A stretch of 64,000 nt of DNA from NCBI RefSeq assembly GCF_040373385.1, contig NZ_JBDXXH010000001.1, positions 434,675 through 498,674 of the forward strand, written 5' to 3'. Below the pieces are notes generated by a model. The model did no database searches. It had not been told where the DNA came from and saw nothing but the letters and a program-made list of their open reading frames with translations. Shown piece after piece: positions 16,521-24,743 of this stretch. The position numbers and the translations under genes were made by a program. Each line of letters opens with the position of its first letter. Positions within the stretch are counted from its first letter, which is position 1. The DNA comes from Nitratidesulfovibrio sp. (lineage in GTDB: Bacteria > Desulfobacterota > Desulfovibrionia > Desulfovibrionales > Desulfovibrionaceae).

Positions 16521-18653
16521 TCAGAACGTGGTTCCCACCTTGACCACCGCGTGCATGCCCGGTTCGTCGATGGACGAGGCCGCCGTCTGGTAGTCCCGGT
16601 TCAGGATGTTCAGCAGCTCCAGGCTGACGAAGTGCTGCCGCTCTTCGCCGAACTTGGTGCCCAGCGAGAGGTTCAGCGTTTCCCAGGCCTCGTAGTTGTC
16701 GCTGGTGCCGTCGGAATATTCCTCGCGGGCGTCCACGGCGGCACGCATGTACAGGTCGGCGAACAGGTTCAGCTTGCGTTCCGGCAGGTCGCGGTCAAAG
16801 CGCACGCCAAGGCGGCCCATGTATTCCGGGTGGCCGGTATCCCAGGTGTCCAGCGTGCCGGAGTCGTAGTGGCGTTTCAGCCACGTGCCGCTGGCGTACG
16901 GGGTGAGGAACAGCGAGCGGAAGGTGTACCCCGCCGAGGCCTCGATGCCGTAGGTGTCGGCCTCGTCCACGTTGGTGAACTGGCTGCCGCCGGTGACCGC
17001 CGTGGTAGTGATGTAGTCCTTGGCGTTGGACATGAAGAAGGCCACGTCCAGGTTCAGCGCGCCGTTGTCATACCGGGCGCCCACCTCGTAGTTGTTCGAG
17101 GTTTCCGGATCCAGGTCGGGGTTGGGGTAGGTGGGGTCCGAGCTGCCGTGCACCGTGCCGATGTACAGCTGTTGCAGGTTGGGGAACCGGTACCCCTGCG
17201 AGAACAGGGCGCGCAGGGTGGTATCCTCGATGCCCGCCCAGGTCAGCCCCGCGCTGAACACCGGGTGCGAGGCGGAGCGGGTGTCCGTGTCCAGGCTGGG
17301 GTTGTTGGTGTCTTCCAGTTCCGAACGCACCCACGTCTGGCGCACGCCAAGGGTCAGGGCGAAGTCGGCGGGCAGGGTCCATTCGTCCTGCAGGTACACC
17401 GCGTGGGTGTCCATGGTGGCGTCGTAGTCGTACTTGGTGAAGGTGGACGTGGACGAGCCGAACATGGTGGTGGTCTGGAGAATCTCGGTGGTGGCGTCCA
17501 GGTCGTCCAGGTTCATGTCGTAGCCCAGGATGACGTGGTGGTTCTCGTGCGGCAGCAGGTCCACCTGCATGGTGCCGCCCCAGCTTGCCTGTTCGTTGCG
17601 GGTCCACTGGTCCTGGTCCACGGTCAGGAAGGCCGTGGGCTTCACTCCGATGATGTTGATCATCTCCTTGGTCACTTCCTGGTAGAAGCCATCCACCCGC
17701 ACCCGCGAGACCAGCTCGCTGATGTCGCGGAACTCGGCGTAGGCGCCTGCCTTGCGGCGTTCCCACACGGGGATGTCCAGGTCGAAGTTGTACAGGGTGT
17801 CGCCGGTGGTGCCTTCCGGCGTCATGGAGTTCAGGTTGCTCCAGTATTCGTCGTAGGTGACCCCGAAGGACGCCTTGTCCGCGTCGTAGCCCAGGAATGC
17901 CGAGTTGTCGCGGGACATGTACGAGGTGTCGTCCATCTCGCCGTCGGCGGAACGGCGGTTGCCCTGGTCGTTGTAGCTGCCCGACACGCGGTACTTGAAG
18001 CCGTTCATGCCGCCGAAGGCCGAGAGGTATTCGGTGAAGCCGTCGGTGGACGAGTCGAAGGTGAGGCTGGTTTCCACGCTGATGGGCTTTTCACCGCCCT
18101 TCTTGGTGATGATGTTGATGACGCCGCCGATGGCCTCTGACCCGTACAGCACGGAGGCCGGGCCCTTGATGACCTCTATGCGTTCGATGCGGTTGGGGTC
18201 GATGAGCAGGGCCGCGCCGTCCATGGACTTCTGCTCGGAGATCTTCTGTCCGTCGATGAGCACCAGCACGCGCTGCCCGCTTTCACCGCGAATCTGCACG
18301 CGCTTGGCGCCGGGCACGGAAAGGTCGAACACCTCCACGCCGGGCACGTCGCGCAGGGCGTCGGCCACGTTGATGGCGGGACTGCGCTTCAGGTCTTCCT
18401 GGTCCACCACGGCGGCGGACGAGGGCACGTCCTTCAGGTCGTGTTCCGTGCGGGTGGCGGTGACCACCACGTCGCGGGTACGGGCGGGCTGTTCCTCCGC
18501 CTCTGCGGTGGTTTCCTCGGCCAGGGCGGCTGCGGGCGACAGCAGCAGCACGGTGGCGGCGGCCAGCAACAGGCGGGCGGCCCCCCTCGTGCGTCGGGCG
18601 GGCATGTGCCCGTGGGCGGTCTTCAGTCGACCCGGTGCGATGTCTTCTCTCAC
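16521..18653 (-). CDS. TonB-dependent outer-membrane receptor, likely haem/haemoprotein
   Basis: 710 residues. I chose the GTG at 18653 because GAGGAGG lies 10 bases upstream and the start overlaps the hutW stop (GTGA); an ATG at 18605 is an alternative. A signal peptide ends near AAALAEE. The TonB box/plug follows (RDVVVTATRTEHDLKDVPSSAAVVD, LIDGQKISEQ, RIERIEVIKGPASVLYGSEAIGGVINIITK). The rest is a 22-strand barrel with the closing aromatic Phe (VKVGTTF). FRNLQQLY/NPDL-type motifs seen as FPNLQQLYIG and NPDLDPETSNNYEVG are typical of haem and siderophore receptors. Translational coupling to hutW makes haem the most likely ligand. Confidence 0.88.
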   Translation of the reverse strand: MREDIAPGRLKTAHGHMPARRTRGAARLLLAAATVLLLSPAAALAEETTAEAEEQPARTRDVVVTATRTEHDLKDVPSSAAVVDQEDLKRSPAINVADALRDVPGVEVFDLSVPGAKRVQIRGESGQRVLVLIDGQKISEQKSMDGAALLIDPNRIERIEVIKGPASVLYGSEAIGGVINIITKKGGEKPISVETSLTFDSSTDGFTEYLSAFGGMNGFKYRVSGSYNDQGNRRSADGEMDDTSYMSRDNSAFLGYDADKASFGVTYDEYWSNLNSMTPEGTTGDTLYNFDLDIPVWERRKAGAYAEFRDISELVSRVRVDGFYQEVTKEMINIIGVKPTAFLTVDQDQWTRNEQASWGGTMQVDLLPHENHHVILGYDMNLDDLDATTEILQTTTMFGSSTSTFTKYDYDATMDTHAVYLQDEWTLPADFALTLGVRQTWVRSELEDTNNPSLDTDTRSASHPVFSAGLTWAGIEDTTLRALFSQGYRFPNLQQLYIGTVHGSSDPTYPNPDLDPETSNNYEVGARYDNGALNLDVAFFMSNAKDYITTTAVTGGSQFTNVDEADTYGIEASAGYTFRSLFLTPYASGTWLKRHYDSGTLDTWDTGHPEYMGRLGVRFDRDLPERKLNLFADLYMRAAVDAREEYSDGTSDNYEAWETLNLSLGTKFGEERQHFVSLELLNILNRDYQTAASSIDEPGMHAVVKVGTTF

Positions 18654-20146
18654 GATGGTTGTTCCTCCTCGATCTCGCGGATCAGATAGTTGATGAGCAG
18701 GTGCGCCATGGTCACCTGCCAGAACTGTCCGGCTACGGTCAGTTCCAGCCAGTCGCCGTCCCGTTCCAGCAGCCCGGCGCCGCGCCACTGTTCCAGCAGG
18801 GGCGCGGCATGGCGCGCCACGGGCTGGCCCAGTTCCGCGTCCAGCCGGGCAGGGTCGATGCGCCCCGCCTCGAAGGCGGAGGCCACGGCCCGCGCAAGCC
18901 CGGCGGAGGCCGGGGGCAGCATCAGGGCCATGACGGGCTTGCCGCCGCCCTGCACCGCCGCCAGCCAATCGGCGTAGGTTCGCTGGATGAAGAAGGCGTG
19001 ACCGTGCAGCATGCCCCCGGCCCCGGGGCCATACGCCAGACAGTGCGCCTGCCCCTTGGCCAACTGGTTGTAAAGATTGCGTTCGCGTGTGGTGCGGCCC
19101 CAATGGCTGGACGACAGCCGCCGCCAGCGCGCCCCGTGCATCAGCCGGATGCCCTCGGCGAACAGGCGGCCCTGTTCCGCCATGTCCGCCGCAGGGGGCA
19201 GCTTGCCCGCTTCCACCGCCGCAAACAGCGGCGTGCCCCGGAACACGTTGAGCTGGTAGAAGTCCGCGCCGTCCAGTTCCAGTTCCAGCAGGGTTTCCAC
19301 GTCGCGCCGCCACGAATCGGCGGTCTGGGTGGGAAAGCCGTAGATCAGGTCGATGACCACCGCCGCCTGGTCGTAGGCGGCAAGGCGACGCAACGCGGCC
19401 ACGATCTCCTCGCGCGGGGCGCGGCGGCCCATGCGGCGGCGCAGTTCGGTGTCGAAGGTCTGCACCCCCAGCGAAAAGCGGTTGGCCCCGCCCGCCAGGC
19501 AGGCCTCCATTTTCTCCGGCCCGAAGTTGTGGATGCGTCCTTCCACGGTGATTTCGCAGTCGTTGGCCAGGGGCAGGGCCACCGCAATGCCCTGAAGCAG
19601 CCGCAGCAGATCCGGGGCTTCCAGCGCCGTGGGGGTGCCGCCGCCAATGTACACGGCGTGCACCGGCCCCTGGTCCTGGGCGGGGGCGTGGGCCCACATG
19701 TCCAGTTCGCGCAGCAAGGCATCGGTGTAGCGGGCGCTTTCGCCAGGGCCGTATGCCTTGGTGTAGAAGCCGCAGTACAGGCAATGCGTTTCGCAGAACG
19801 GCACGTGCACGTAGGCCGCCGTCTTGCCCGCGCGCGGGCGGGACAGCAGGTGGCCCAGCAGGTCGGCCCTGCGGTCTTCTTCCACCGGGGTGCCGCCCAA
19901 CCCCGCATGGATGGCCAGCTTGCGCGCGAAGGCATTGCCCAGCGGGTCGCCATCGGTCGCGGCAAAGCAGGCCCGCAGGCGCTGCCCGGCGTCATGCGGG
20001 GTGGTGTCGGCGGCGGTATCGGTGGATATGGCGGCGGTGGTAGCGGTCGCTTCTCCACCCGGCAGGCCCTGCTTGCCGTACATACGATTTTGGATTTCAT
20101 TATCGCTGATGGGCAACATGGCGGCGTCTGAAACCGTACGAGTCAT
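18650..20146 (-). CDS. hutW: HutW/ChuW-like radical SAM haem-degrading enzyme
   Basis: 498 residues. The radical SAM cluster motif is CETHCLYC in AAYVHVPFCETHCLYCGFYTK, followed by the HemN-like GGGTPTALE and the motif VIDLIYGFPTQT. The C-terminal domain contains HutW-type features (AKGQAHCLAYGPGAGGMLHGH and a terminal MAHLLINYLIREI). The known ChuW enzyme opens haem under anaerobic conditions with SAM, releasing iron as anaerobilin forms. In an anaerobe this replaces oxygen-dependent haem oxygenase. A ~90-residue Thr/Ala-rich N-terminal region is unusual. It is co-transcribed with the receptor, and HutX plus a flavodoxin are encoded just downstream in the neighbouring operon. Confidence 0.88.
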   Translation of the reverse strand: MTRTVSDAAMLPISDNEIQNRMYGKQGLPGGEATATTAAISTDTAADTTPHDAGQRLRACFAATDGDPLGNAFARKLAIHAGLGGTPVEEDRRADLLGHLLSRPRAGKTAAYVHVPFCETHCLYCGFYTKAYGPGESARYTDALLRELDMWAHAPAQDQGPVHAVYIGGGTPTALEAPDLLRLLQGIAVALPLANDCEITVEGRIHNFGPEKMEACLAGGANRFSLGVQTFDTELRRRMGRRAPREEIVAALRRLAAYDQAAVVIDLIYGFPTQTADSWRRDVETLLELELDGADFYQLNVFRGTPLFAAVEAGKLPPAADMAEQGRLFAEGIRLMHGARWRRLSSSHWGRTTRERNLYNQLAKGQAHCLAYGPGAGGMLHGHAFFIQRTYADWLAAVQGGGKPVMALMLPPASAGLARAVASAFEAGRIDPARLDAELGQPVARHAAPLLEQWRGAGLLERDGDWLELTVAGQFWQVTMAHLLINYLIREIEEEQPS

Positions 20147-20201
20147 GCGGTGTACCCCGGCTGGCCCCGCTACAGGCAGCGTGTTTTACTGTGCTCACAA
20201 A

Positions 20202-20213
20202 GTTTGATCAAAC
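20202..20213. promoter_or_regulatory. 12-bp palindrome upstream of hutW
   Basis: GTTTGATCAAAC, perfect dyad, about 55 bases upstream of the hutW start in an AT-richer patch. The spacing is too short for FNR (TTGAT-N4-ATCAA) and it is not Fur-like. A possible operator for hutW and the receptor. Confidence 0.4.
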
Positions 20214-20947
20214 GAACTTTTTAGCCCAATGCCACGCGCCCCATGCAGATGTCAAGGCTGATAGCCCAAAAAAACGACTGGCCCCGGATACGGGCAACCA
20301 GGGCTTGGCCCGCGTTGCGGTGCCGGTGGCAGTCATGTGGCGCCGGGCTGGTGGTTCGCACGGCTTCGCGAAAGGAGAGACTCGGGGGCTGGAGCGTGCC
20401 GGGACAACTGCGGGAGGTCGATTGTGGCGTCACGACCATGTCCGGGCAACGGCATCGACAAGGTGGGTTGGTTCGTCGTGTCAGGGCTGGGTCGGCAGGC
20501 GTGGCGTTGCCATGCGTCCTGCCGGTGCGTTGTGCTTCTGCGGACGCATGCTGCCGGGGGGGATCGTCCGTTCAGCCTGCCGGGTGGCGTTGGATGTCGG
20601 CCTGTATATGTTCCCCACGGGATGCGGGTTTGCGGACCCGTGCCGGACGGGATGCCGAAGATGGCATGTTGCGGTGTGTGCGGGCAACTGGTCGGTGAGG
20701 TTCTGCGTTTGAAGGTGATGGTCGTGAACTGGAGCGCGGCGCGATCCGCCCTTTGTCGGTTCGGATGCTGCCCGGTTTGAGGTTTCTTGCGGTTGCAGGT
20801 AAGGCGCACGCCTTGCACGGCACAAGCCGAGGTACTGGGCCATTCTTTTGCGCCAGTCACCCTGTGAACGCGCGCACGGTCAGCACTCGGACTGCGTGCG
20901 CAACCACACCCCGTGCCGATTATATTGTGAAACATGCATGTAAAACA

Positions 20948-20975
20948 TTGACAGGTGCGCACAACAATGTATGTG
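20948..20975 (+). promoter_or_regulatory. sigma-70 promoter for the MucR-type regulator
   Basis: TTGACA, 16-base spacer, TATGTG, about 45 bases before the start codon, in an AT-rich patch. Its -35 is perfect. Confidence 0.55.
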
Positions 20976-21019
20976 CATCAGTGAGTTGTGCAAACCGTCA
21001 ATAAATTATCGAGGTTGAT

Positions 21020-21523
21020 ATGGATGACATGTTCAAGCAGGCACTGGAGCTGGTGAAGGCGCAGGCAACCGTTCGCGCGATGACTGTGGATGAAATGACC
21101 AGCATGGTAGGCACGTTGGCCAGAAGCCTCCAGGCTCTGTCGCAGGACCCCGCAGGTGCCGTTGCGGCTGAATCTGCCCCCGTACCGAAGGGTGATGTTG
21201 CGAAGGCCATCAGGGAATCGGCCGTCACCTGTCTGGAATGCGGCAAGGTGTGCAAGATCATCACGGCGAAGCATCTTGCCTTGCACGGTCTGGATGCCGA
21301 TGCCTATCGCGAGAAGTGGGGAATCAAGGAAGGCACCCCGCTTGCCTGCAAGTCGCTCGTGCGGGCCCGCCGCAAGAAGATGAAGGAAATGCAGCTCTGG
21401 GAGCGGCGCAAGTCGGCCGTTGGGGCGAAGCTCAAGGCAGAAGAAGCGGCACCGGCCGCTGGCATGGTTGCCCAGGCCGCTCCGGGCAAACCCAAGGCAA
21501 AGGGCAGACCGAAAAAGGCATGA
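21020..21523 (+). CDS. MucR/Ros-family zinc-finger transcriptional regulator
   Basis: 167 residues. Residues ~70-105 carry the prokaryotic Ros finger: CLECGKVCKIITAKHLALHGLDADAYREKWGI, with Cys-X2-Cys and two His spaced as in MucR/Ros, followed by YREKWGIKEGTPL. The tail is Lys/Ala rich (KPKAKGRPKKA, AT-hook-like). Family members bind AT-rich DNA and act as H-NS-like silencers or regulators. It has its own promoter and terminator and lies next to an AT-rich region upstream of the TRAP/eut operon, a possible target. The start ATG has GAGG about 6 bases upstream. Confidence 0.85.
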   Translation: MDDMFKQALELVKAQATVRAMTVDEMTSMVGTLARSLQALSQDPAGAVAAESAPVPKGDVAKAIRESAVTCLECGKVCKIITAKHLALHGLDADAYREKWGIKEGTPLACKSLVRARRKKMKEMQLWERRKSAVGAKLKAEEAAPAAGMVAQAAPGKPKAKGRPKKA

Positions 21524-21550
21524 CGCGCAGGGCAACGGCCCGTGCGCTGG

Positions 21551-21584
21551 GAAAAGGGGGCTGCGAGCCCCCTTTTCGTTTTTC
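21551..21584 (+). terminator. rho-independent terminator of the MucR-type gene
   Basis: An 11-bp perfect stem (AAAAGGGGGCT / AGCCCCCTTTT, 3-base loop) followed by CGTTTTTC, 28 bases after the stop codon. Confidence 0.92.
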
Positions 21585-22622
21585 TGCACTTGTTGTCGCA
21601 CGGTCAGCCCTCTCAATATCCCATACGCCCCGGTACAACGCCGCGCACGCTCTGCGTGGGGCCGGGGAATTGGCCTTGCTGCGCGGGATGAGGTTGATAC
21701 GGGCGCGGGGGCTGCCTTGCCCGGCGCCGTCGTTGCAACTGGTGCTGGTGGTGAACCCGGCAACGCAGGGGGCGTCCGCCGTGATGTGCGCCCAAGGTTT
21801 GTGGACCTGCTCGTCCACGTTGCGCCGTTCCTGTTCCGCCAGGCGAGTTCGTCGGCGCAAGGGCGGCAGTCCGAACTCGCGCGGTCAGCTCCATGGGGTG
21901 CAGACGTCCCTCCCGTGCGGGGCATCCCTAATGGCCTGTGTGCCCCCGATCTCGGTACCGTCACGCCGTCTGTTCCCTGGGCAGTCGGCCGGTTCGAATC
22001 TGCCCGACAGCTTTGACAGAAACGTCAACGCTGAAGGGGTGCGGTGGGCAGCATTGTTCCGGTGTTCCGCCCGTCGTGCGACGCAACCACGCCATGGGGT
22101 TGTCCATTCTCGCCAAGCTGCTGATTGCTGGCGAGATTGTGTATTGTGATTGTTGTGCAGAAAAAGCGGGGATGGTTTCTCTTGGTGAATGTTTTTCAAA
22201 TTCGAAAATGAAAATATGAATGATTATTCTATGGTGAATCGTTTTGATTTGTCTGAAAAAGTGCAATGCAATTGTCGTTAGATTTGAATCTGAAGTTTGA
22301 AAGATGTTATATCATCTGTTACGTATGAATGAGTTGTAATGTTATCGGAAATATATTCACGTGTATCATGCATAAATGCCCATTTATCGATTATAGCATC
22401 GAGATACAAAAATGTTAATTCCATGTCCGAGCAGAGATTTTTCATGACACTGTTTTTGTTTGATATTTTTTAAGGTAGGAGGACTGTTTCTGAAATAGTT
22501 GTTTACAGTTTTGTGTAATATTGGTGACGCATGTGTCGGGAATGGGCGGGGGGCGATCCTCGTCCATTAATTTTTTCATATATCCTGCATTGTTTTGAGT
22601 GTTCCGTTTTGCTCCGGTTTCT
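21585..22622. other. intergenic region with strongly AT-rich second half
   Basis: The first ~450 bases have ordinary GC content and no supportable gene. From about 22130 to 22620 the sequence becomes markedly AT-rich compared with the surrounding DNA. It lies directly upstream of a sigma-54 promoter, so it may hold enhancer, bending or MucR sites; none could be defined by eye. Confidence 0.5.
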
Positions 22623-22638
22623 TGGCATGCCGATTGCT
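22623..22638 (+). promoter_or_regulatory. sigma-54 (-24/-12) promoter of the TRAP-ethanolamine operon
   Basis: TGGCATG-N4-TTGCT, with GG and GC at the exact 10-base spacing and only one departure from TGGCACG-N4-TTGCA/T. It lies about 110 bases upstream of dctP, after an AT-rich region suited to enhancer-dependent activation. Confidence 0.8.
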
Positions 22639-22749
22639 TTTTGGTGAAAAGCTACGATGCGGCGCTGTTGCGGACCGCGATGGGTCGTCGGTCCGGACGG
22701 CAGCATGCTTGATCAACCAGTGGGCTTTGGCTCCAGACCGGAGGAACGT

Positions 22750-23805
22750 ATGGAAAGACGCGAGTTTCTGAGGACGGCGGGCATCGGGGCCACGGCAGCG
22801 GTGGCGGCGTCCACGGGCATCATGCAGGCGACAGACGCCCGCGCCGCCAAGGCGCCCATCAAGTGGCGCATGCAGACCTATGCCGGGGCCGCGCTAGCCG
22901 AATACGTCATCAAGCCGCAGATCGATGCCTTCAACAAGGCCGCCAACGGCGAGATGGTCATCGAACTGTTCACGTCCGACCAGTTGGTCTCCACCAGCGA
23001 ACTGTTCCGCGCCGTGCAGGACGGCACCATCGACGCGGCGCAGTGCGACGAGGACTCCATGTCCTCGCCCTCCGACGTGGCCATCTTCGGCGCGTACTTT
23101 CCCTTTGCCACCCGCTACTCGCTGGACGTGCCCGCCCTGTTCGAGCACTGGGGCCTGAACGACATCTGGAAGGAAGCCTACAGCGAAATCAAGGGCGTGG
23201 AATGGCTGGGCGTGGGCGCGTGGGACCCCTGCAACTTCGCCACCACCAAGCCCATCCGTTCGCTGGCCGACCTCAAGGGCAAGCGGGTGTTCTCCTTCCC
23301 CACCGGCGGCAAGTTCATGAGCCAGTTCGGCGTGGTGCCCGTCAGCCTGCCCTGGGAAGACATCCAGGTGGCCTTGCAGACCGGCGAACTGGACGGGGTG
23401 TGCTGGTCCGGCATCACGGAAGACTATACTTCCGGCTGGTCCGAGCAGTGCAAGTACTACCTCACCAACAACATCTGCGGCGCGTGGATCGGCTCGTACT
23501 TCGCCAACAGCAAGAAGTGGGCGGAAGTGCCCGAGCATCTCAAGACCCTCTTCAAGCTCACCTGCGACAGTTCCAACTACTTCCGCCAGCACTGGTACTG
23601 GTGGGGCGAGGCGCACTACCGCGTCAACGGCGGCAAGATGGAGATGACCTCCATTTCCGATGCCGAATGGGGCCAGGTGGAAGCCGCCGCCCACAAGTTC
23701 TGGGATGAAACGGCCAAGAAGAGCGCCCGGTGCGCCAAGGTCGTGGACATCCTGAAGAAGTACAACGCGGAAATGGTCAAGGCTGGCCGCCCCTACCGGT
23801 ATTGA
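22750..23805 (+). CDS. dctP: TRAP transporter substrate-binding protein, Tat-exported
   Basis: 351 residues from the ATG preceded by GGAGGAA. The N-terminus MERREFLRTAGIGATAAVAASTG is a twin-arginine signal (RREFLR). The mature part has DctP-family features: PQIDAFNKAANGEMVIELFTSDQLVSTSELFRAVQDG, SLADLKGKRVFSFPTGGKFM (with the solute-binding Arg/Lys region) and a long C-terminal helix. It binds the solute in the periplasm for the DctQM symporter. Because eutBC follow, ethanolamine is the likely cargo, though most characterised DctP proteins bind carboxylates; a linked amino alcohol or amine is therefore a specific testable claim. Confidence 0.9.
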   Translation: MERREFLRTAGIGATAAVAASTGIMQATDARAAKAPIKWRMQTYAGAALAEYVIKPQIDAFNKAANGEMVIELFTSDQLVSTSELFRAVQDGTIDAAQCDEDSMSSPSDVAIFGAYFPFATRYSLDVPALFEHWGLNDIWKEAYSEIKGVEWLGVGAWDPCNFATTKPIRSLADLKGKRVFSFPTGGKFMSQFGVVPVSLPWEDIQVALQTGELDGVCWSGITEDYTSGWSEQCKYYLTNNICGAWIGSYFANSKKWAEVPEHLKTLFKLTCDSSNYFRQHWYWWGEAHYRVNGGKMEMTSISDAEWGQVEAAAHKFWDETAKKSARCAKVVDILKKYNAEMVKAGRPYRY

Positions 23806-23818
23806 TCGTGGTTTCACG

Positions 23819-23843
23819 GGGCGGGCGGACCTTCCGCCCGCCC
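23819..23843 (+). other. hairpin between dctP and dctQ
   Basis: An 11-bp perfect GC stem (GGGCGGGCGGA and complement, 3-base loop), 13 bases after the dctP stop, no T run. Such hairpins after binding-protein genes often stabilise the upstream mRNA and lower downstream expression. Confidence 0.6.
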
Positions 23844-23930
23844 GGTCGCGCCGCCGTCCGACCGCCGCTTGCCTGGCCGGTGGGGCGGCGGCGTGCAACG
23901 CCGTTTATCGACACGAATATGCGACGGGCC

Positions 23931-24000
23931 CTGACCGGCCCTGACCGGCCCTGACCAGTCCTGACCAGTCCCGATCAGCCCTGACCGGCCATGACAGGTC
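23931..24000. repeat. seven 10-bp tandem repeats between dctP and dctQ
   Basis: Consecutive 10-base units based on CTGACCGGCC (three exact; variants CTGACCAGTC twice, CCGATCAGCC, ATGACAGGTC). Ten bases is about one helical turn, so identical motifs would face the same side of the DNA. Confidence 0.85.
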
Positions 24001-24033
24001 GTGCACGGTCGCCACGTCGCGGAGGGTGCTGAC

Positions 24034-24681
24034 ATGCCCAATTGCATCAGATTGTTTGTCCGGTATGTGGACGCGGTGAACCGCCTCGTGGGGCGGGTGG
24101 TGCTGTATCTCGTCTTCGTGATGATGGCCGTTCTGCTGTACTCGGCCGTTTCCCGGTACTTCTTCCATTCCCCGGTCATCTGGGGGGTGGAGATGGCCCA
24201 GTTCTGCATGGTCGCCTACTACCTGCTGGGCGGCGGCTTCGCACTGCTGGTCAATTCGCACGTGCGCATGGACGTGTTCTACGGGCGCCTGAAATGGCGC
24301 AACCAGGCAAAAATGGACGTCTTCACGTCGTTCTTCCTGGTGGTCTATCTGGTGATGCTGCTGTACGGCGGCCTGTCCAGCACGTGGTATTCCATAGAAT
24401 TCAACCAGCGCAACAACACCGCATGGGGGCCGTCGCTTGCACCCATCAAGATTCTGATGGCCATCGGCATAGCGCTGACCTTGTTGCAGTCCATCTCGGA
24501 ATTCTTCAAGGCCGTTGCCCGGTCGCGCGGGTTGCTGCTGGGTGAGGAGATTCCCGAACGGCTGATCGTGGAAACCGGCAGTGCCGAACCGGCAGAGGAC
24601 CGCGAGTCCGCAGGCATGCCGGACGGCGCCGCCCTGGCTTCCGAACTGGCCCCTGCCCATGCGCTGGGCAGCCCGCGCTAA
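24034..24681 (+). CDS. dctQ: TRAP transporter small membrane subunit
   Basis: 215 residues from the ATG with GGAGG upstream. Four membrane helices are visible (about 20-42, 55-75, 95-115, 130-155), with the family motif around SRYFFHSPVIWGVEMAQFCMVAYYLLGGGFAL. The C-terminal ~45 residues are a polar Glu/Ala-rich extension. It forms the membrane complex with DctM. A hairpin and 10-bp repeats separate it from dctP. Confidence 0.88.
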   Translation: MPNCIRLFVRYVDAVNRLVGRVVLYLVFVMMAVLLYSAVSRYFFHSPVIWGVEMAQFCMVAYYLLGGGFALLVNSHVRMDVFYGRLKWRNQAKMDVFTSFFLVVYLVMLLYGGLSSTWYSIEFNQRNNTAWGPSLAPIKILMAIGIALTLLQSISEFFKAVARSRGLLLGEEIPERLIVETGSAEPAEDRESAGMPDGAALASELAPAHALGSPR

Positions 24682-24743
24682 CTGTTCACTTCGAGTACAC
24701 TCCCGGCTTCAGTGCATGTGGACGCGGTAAAGGACGCGAGGAT

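Larger units (their letters stand above)
20147..21019. other. long non-coding stretch between hutW and the MucR-type gene
   Basis: About 870 bases. It includes the GTTTGATCAAAC palindrome close to hutW and the promoter near 20948-20975. The middle (20230-20920) has several overlapping frames on both strands but none with a ribosome site or recognisable motif; Cys/Arg-rich translations suggest noise or a decayed gene. I assign nothing there. Confidence 0.5.

Noticed and set aside
20202..20213. FNR site upstream of hutW
   Set aside because: The half-sites lack the four-base spacer of TTGAT-N4-ATCAA.
20191..20712. 173-codon plus-strand frame between hutW and the MucR-type gene
   Set aside because: No ribosome site, odd Cys/Trp/Arg composition and no recognisable domain.
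21432..21860. 142-codon minus-strand frame after the MucR-type gene
   Set aside because: Overlaps the MucR-type gene and its terminator and shows no family features.
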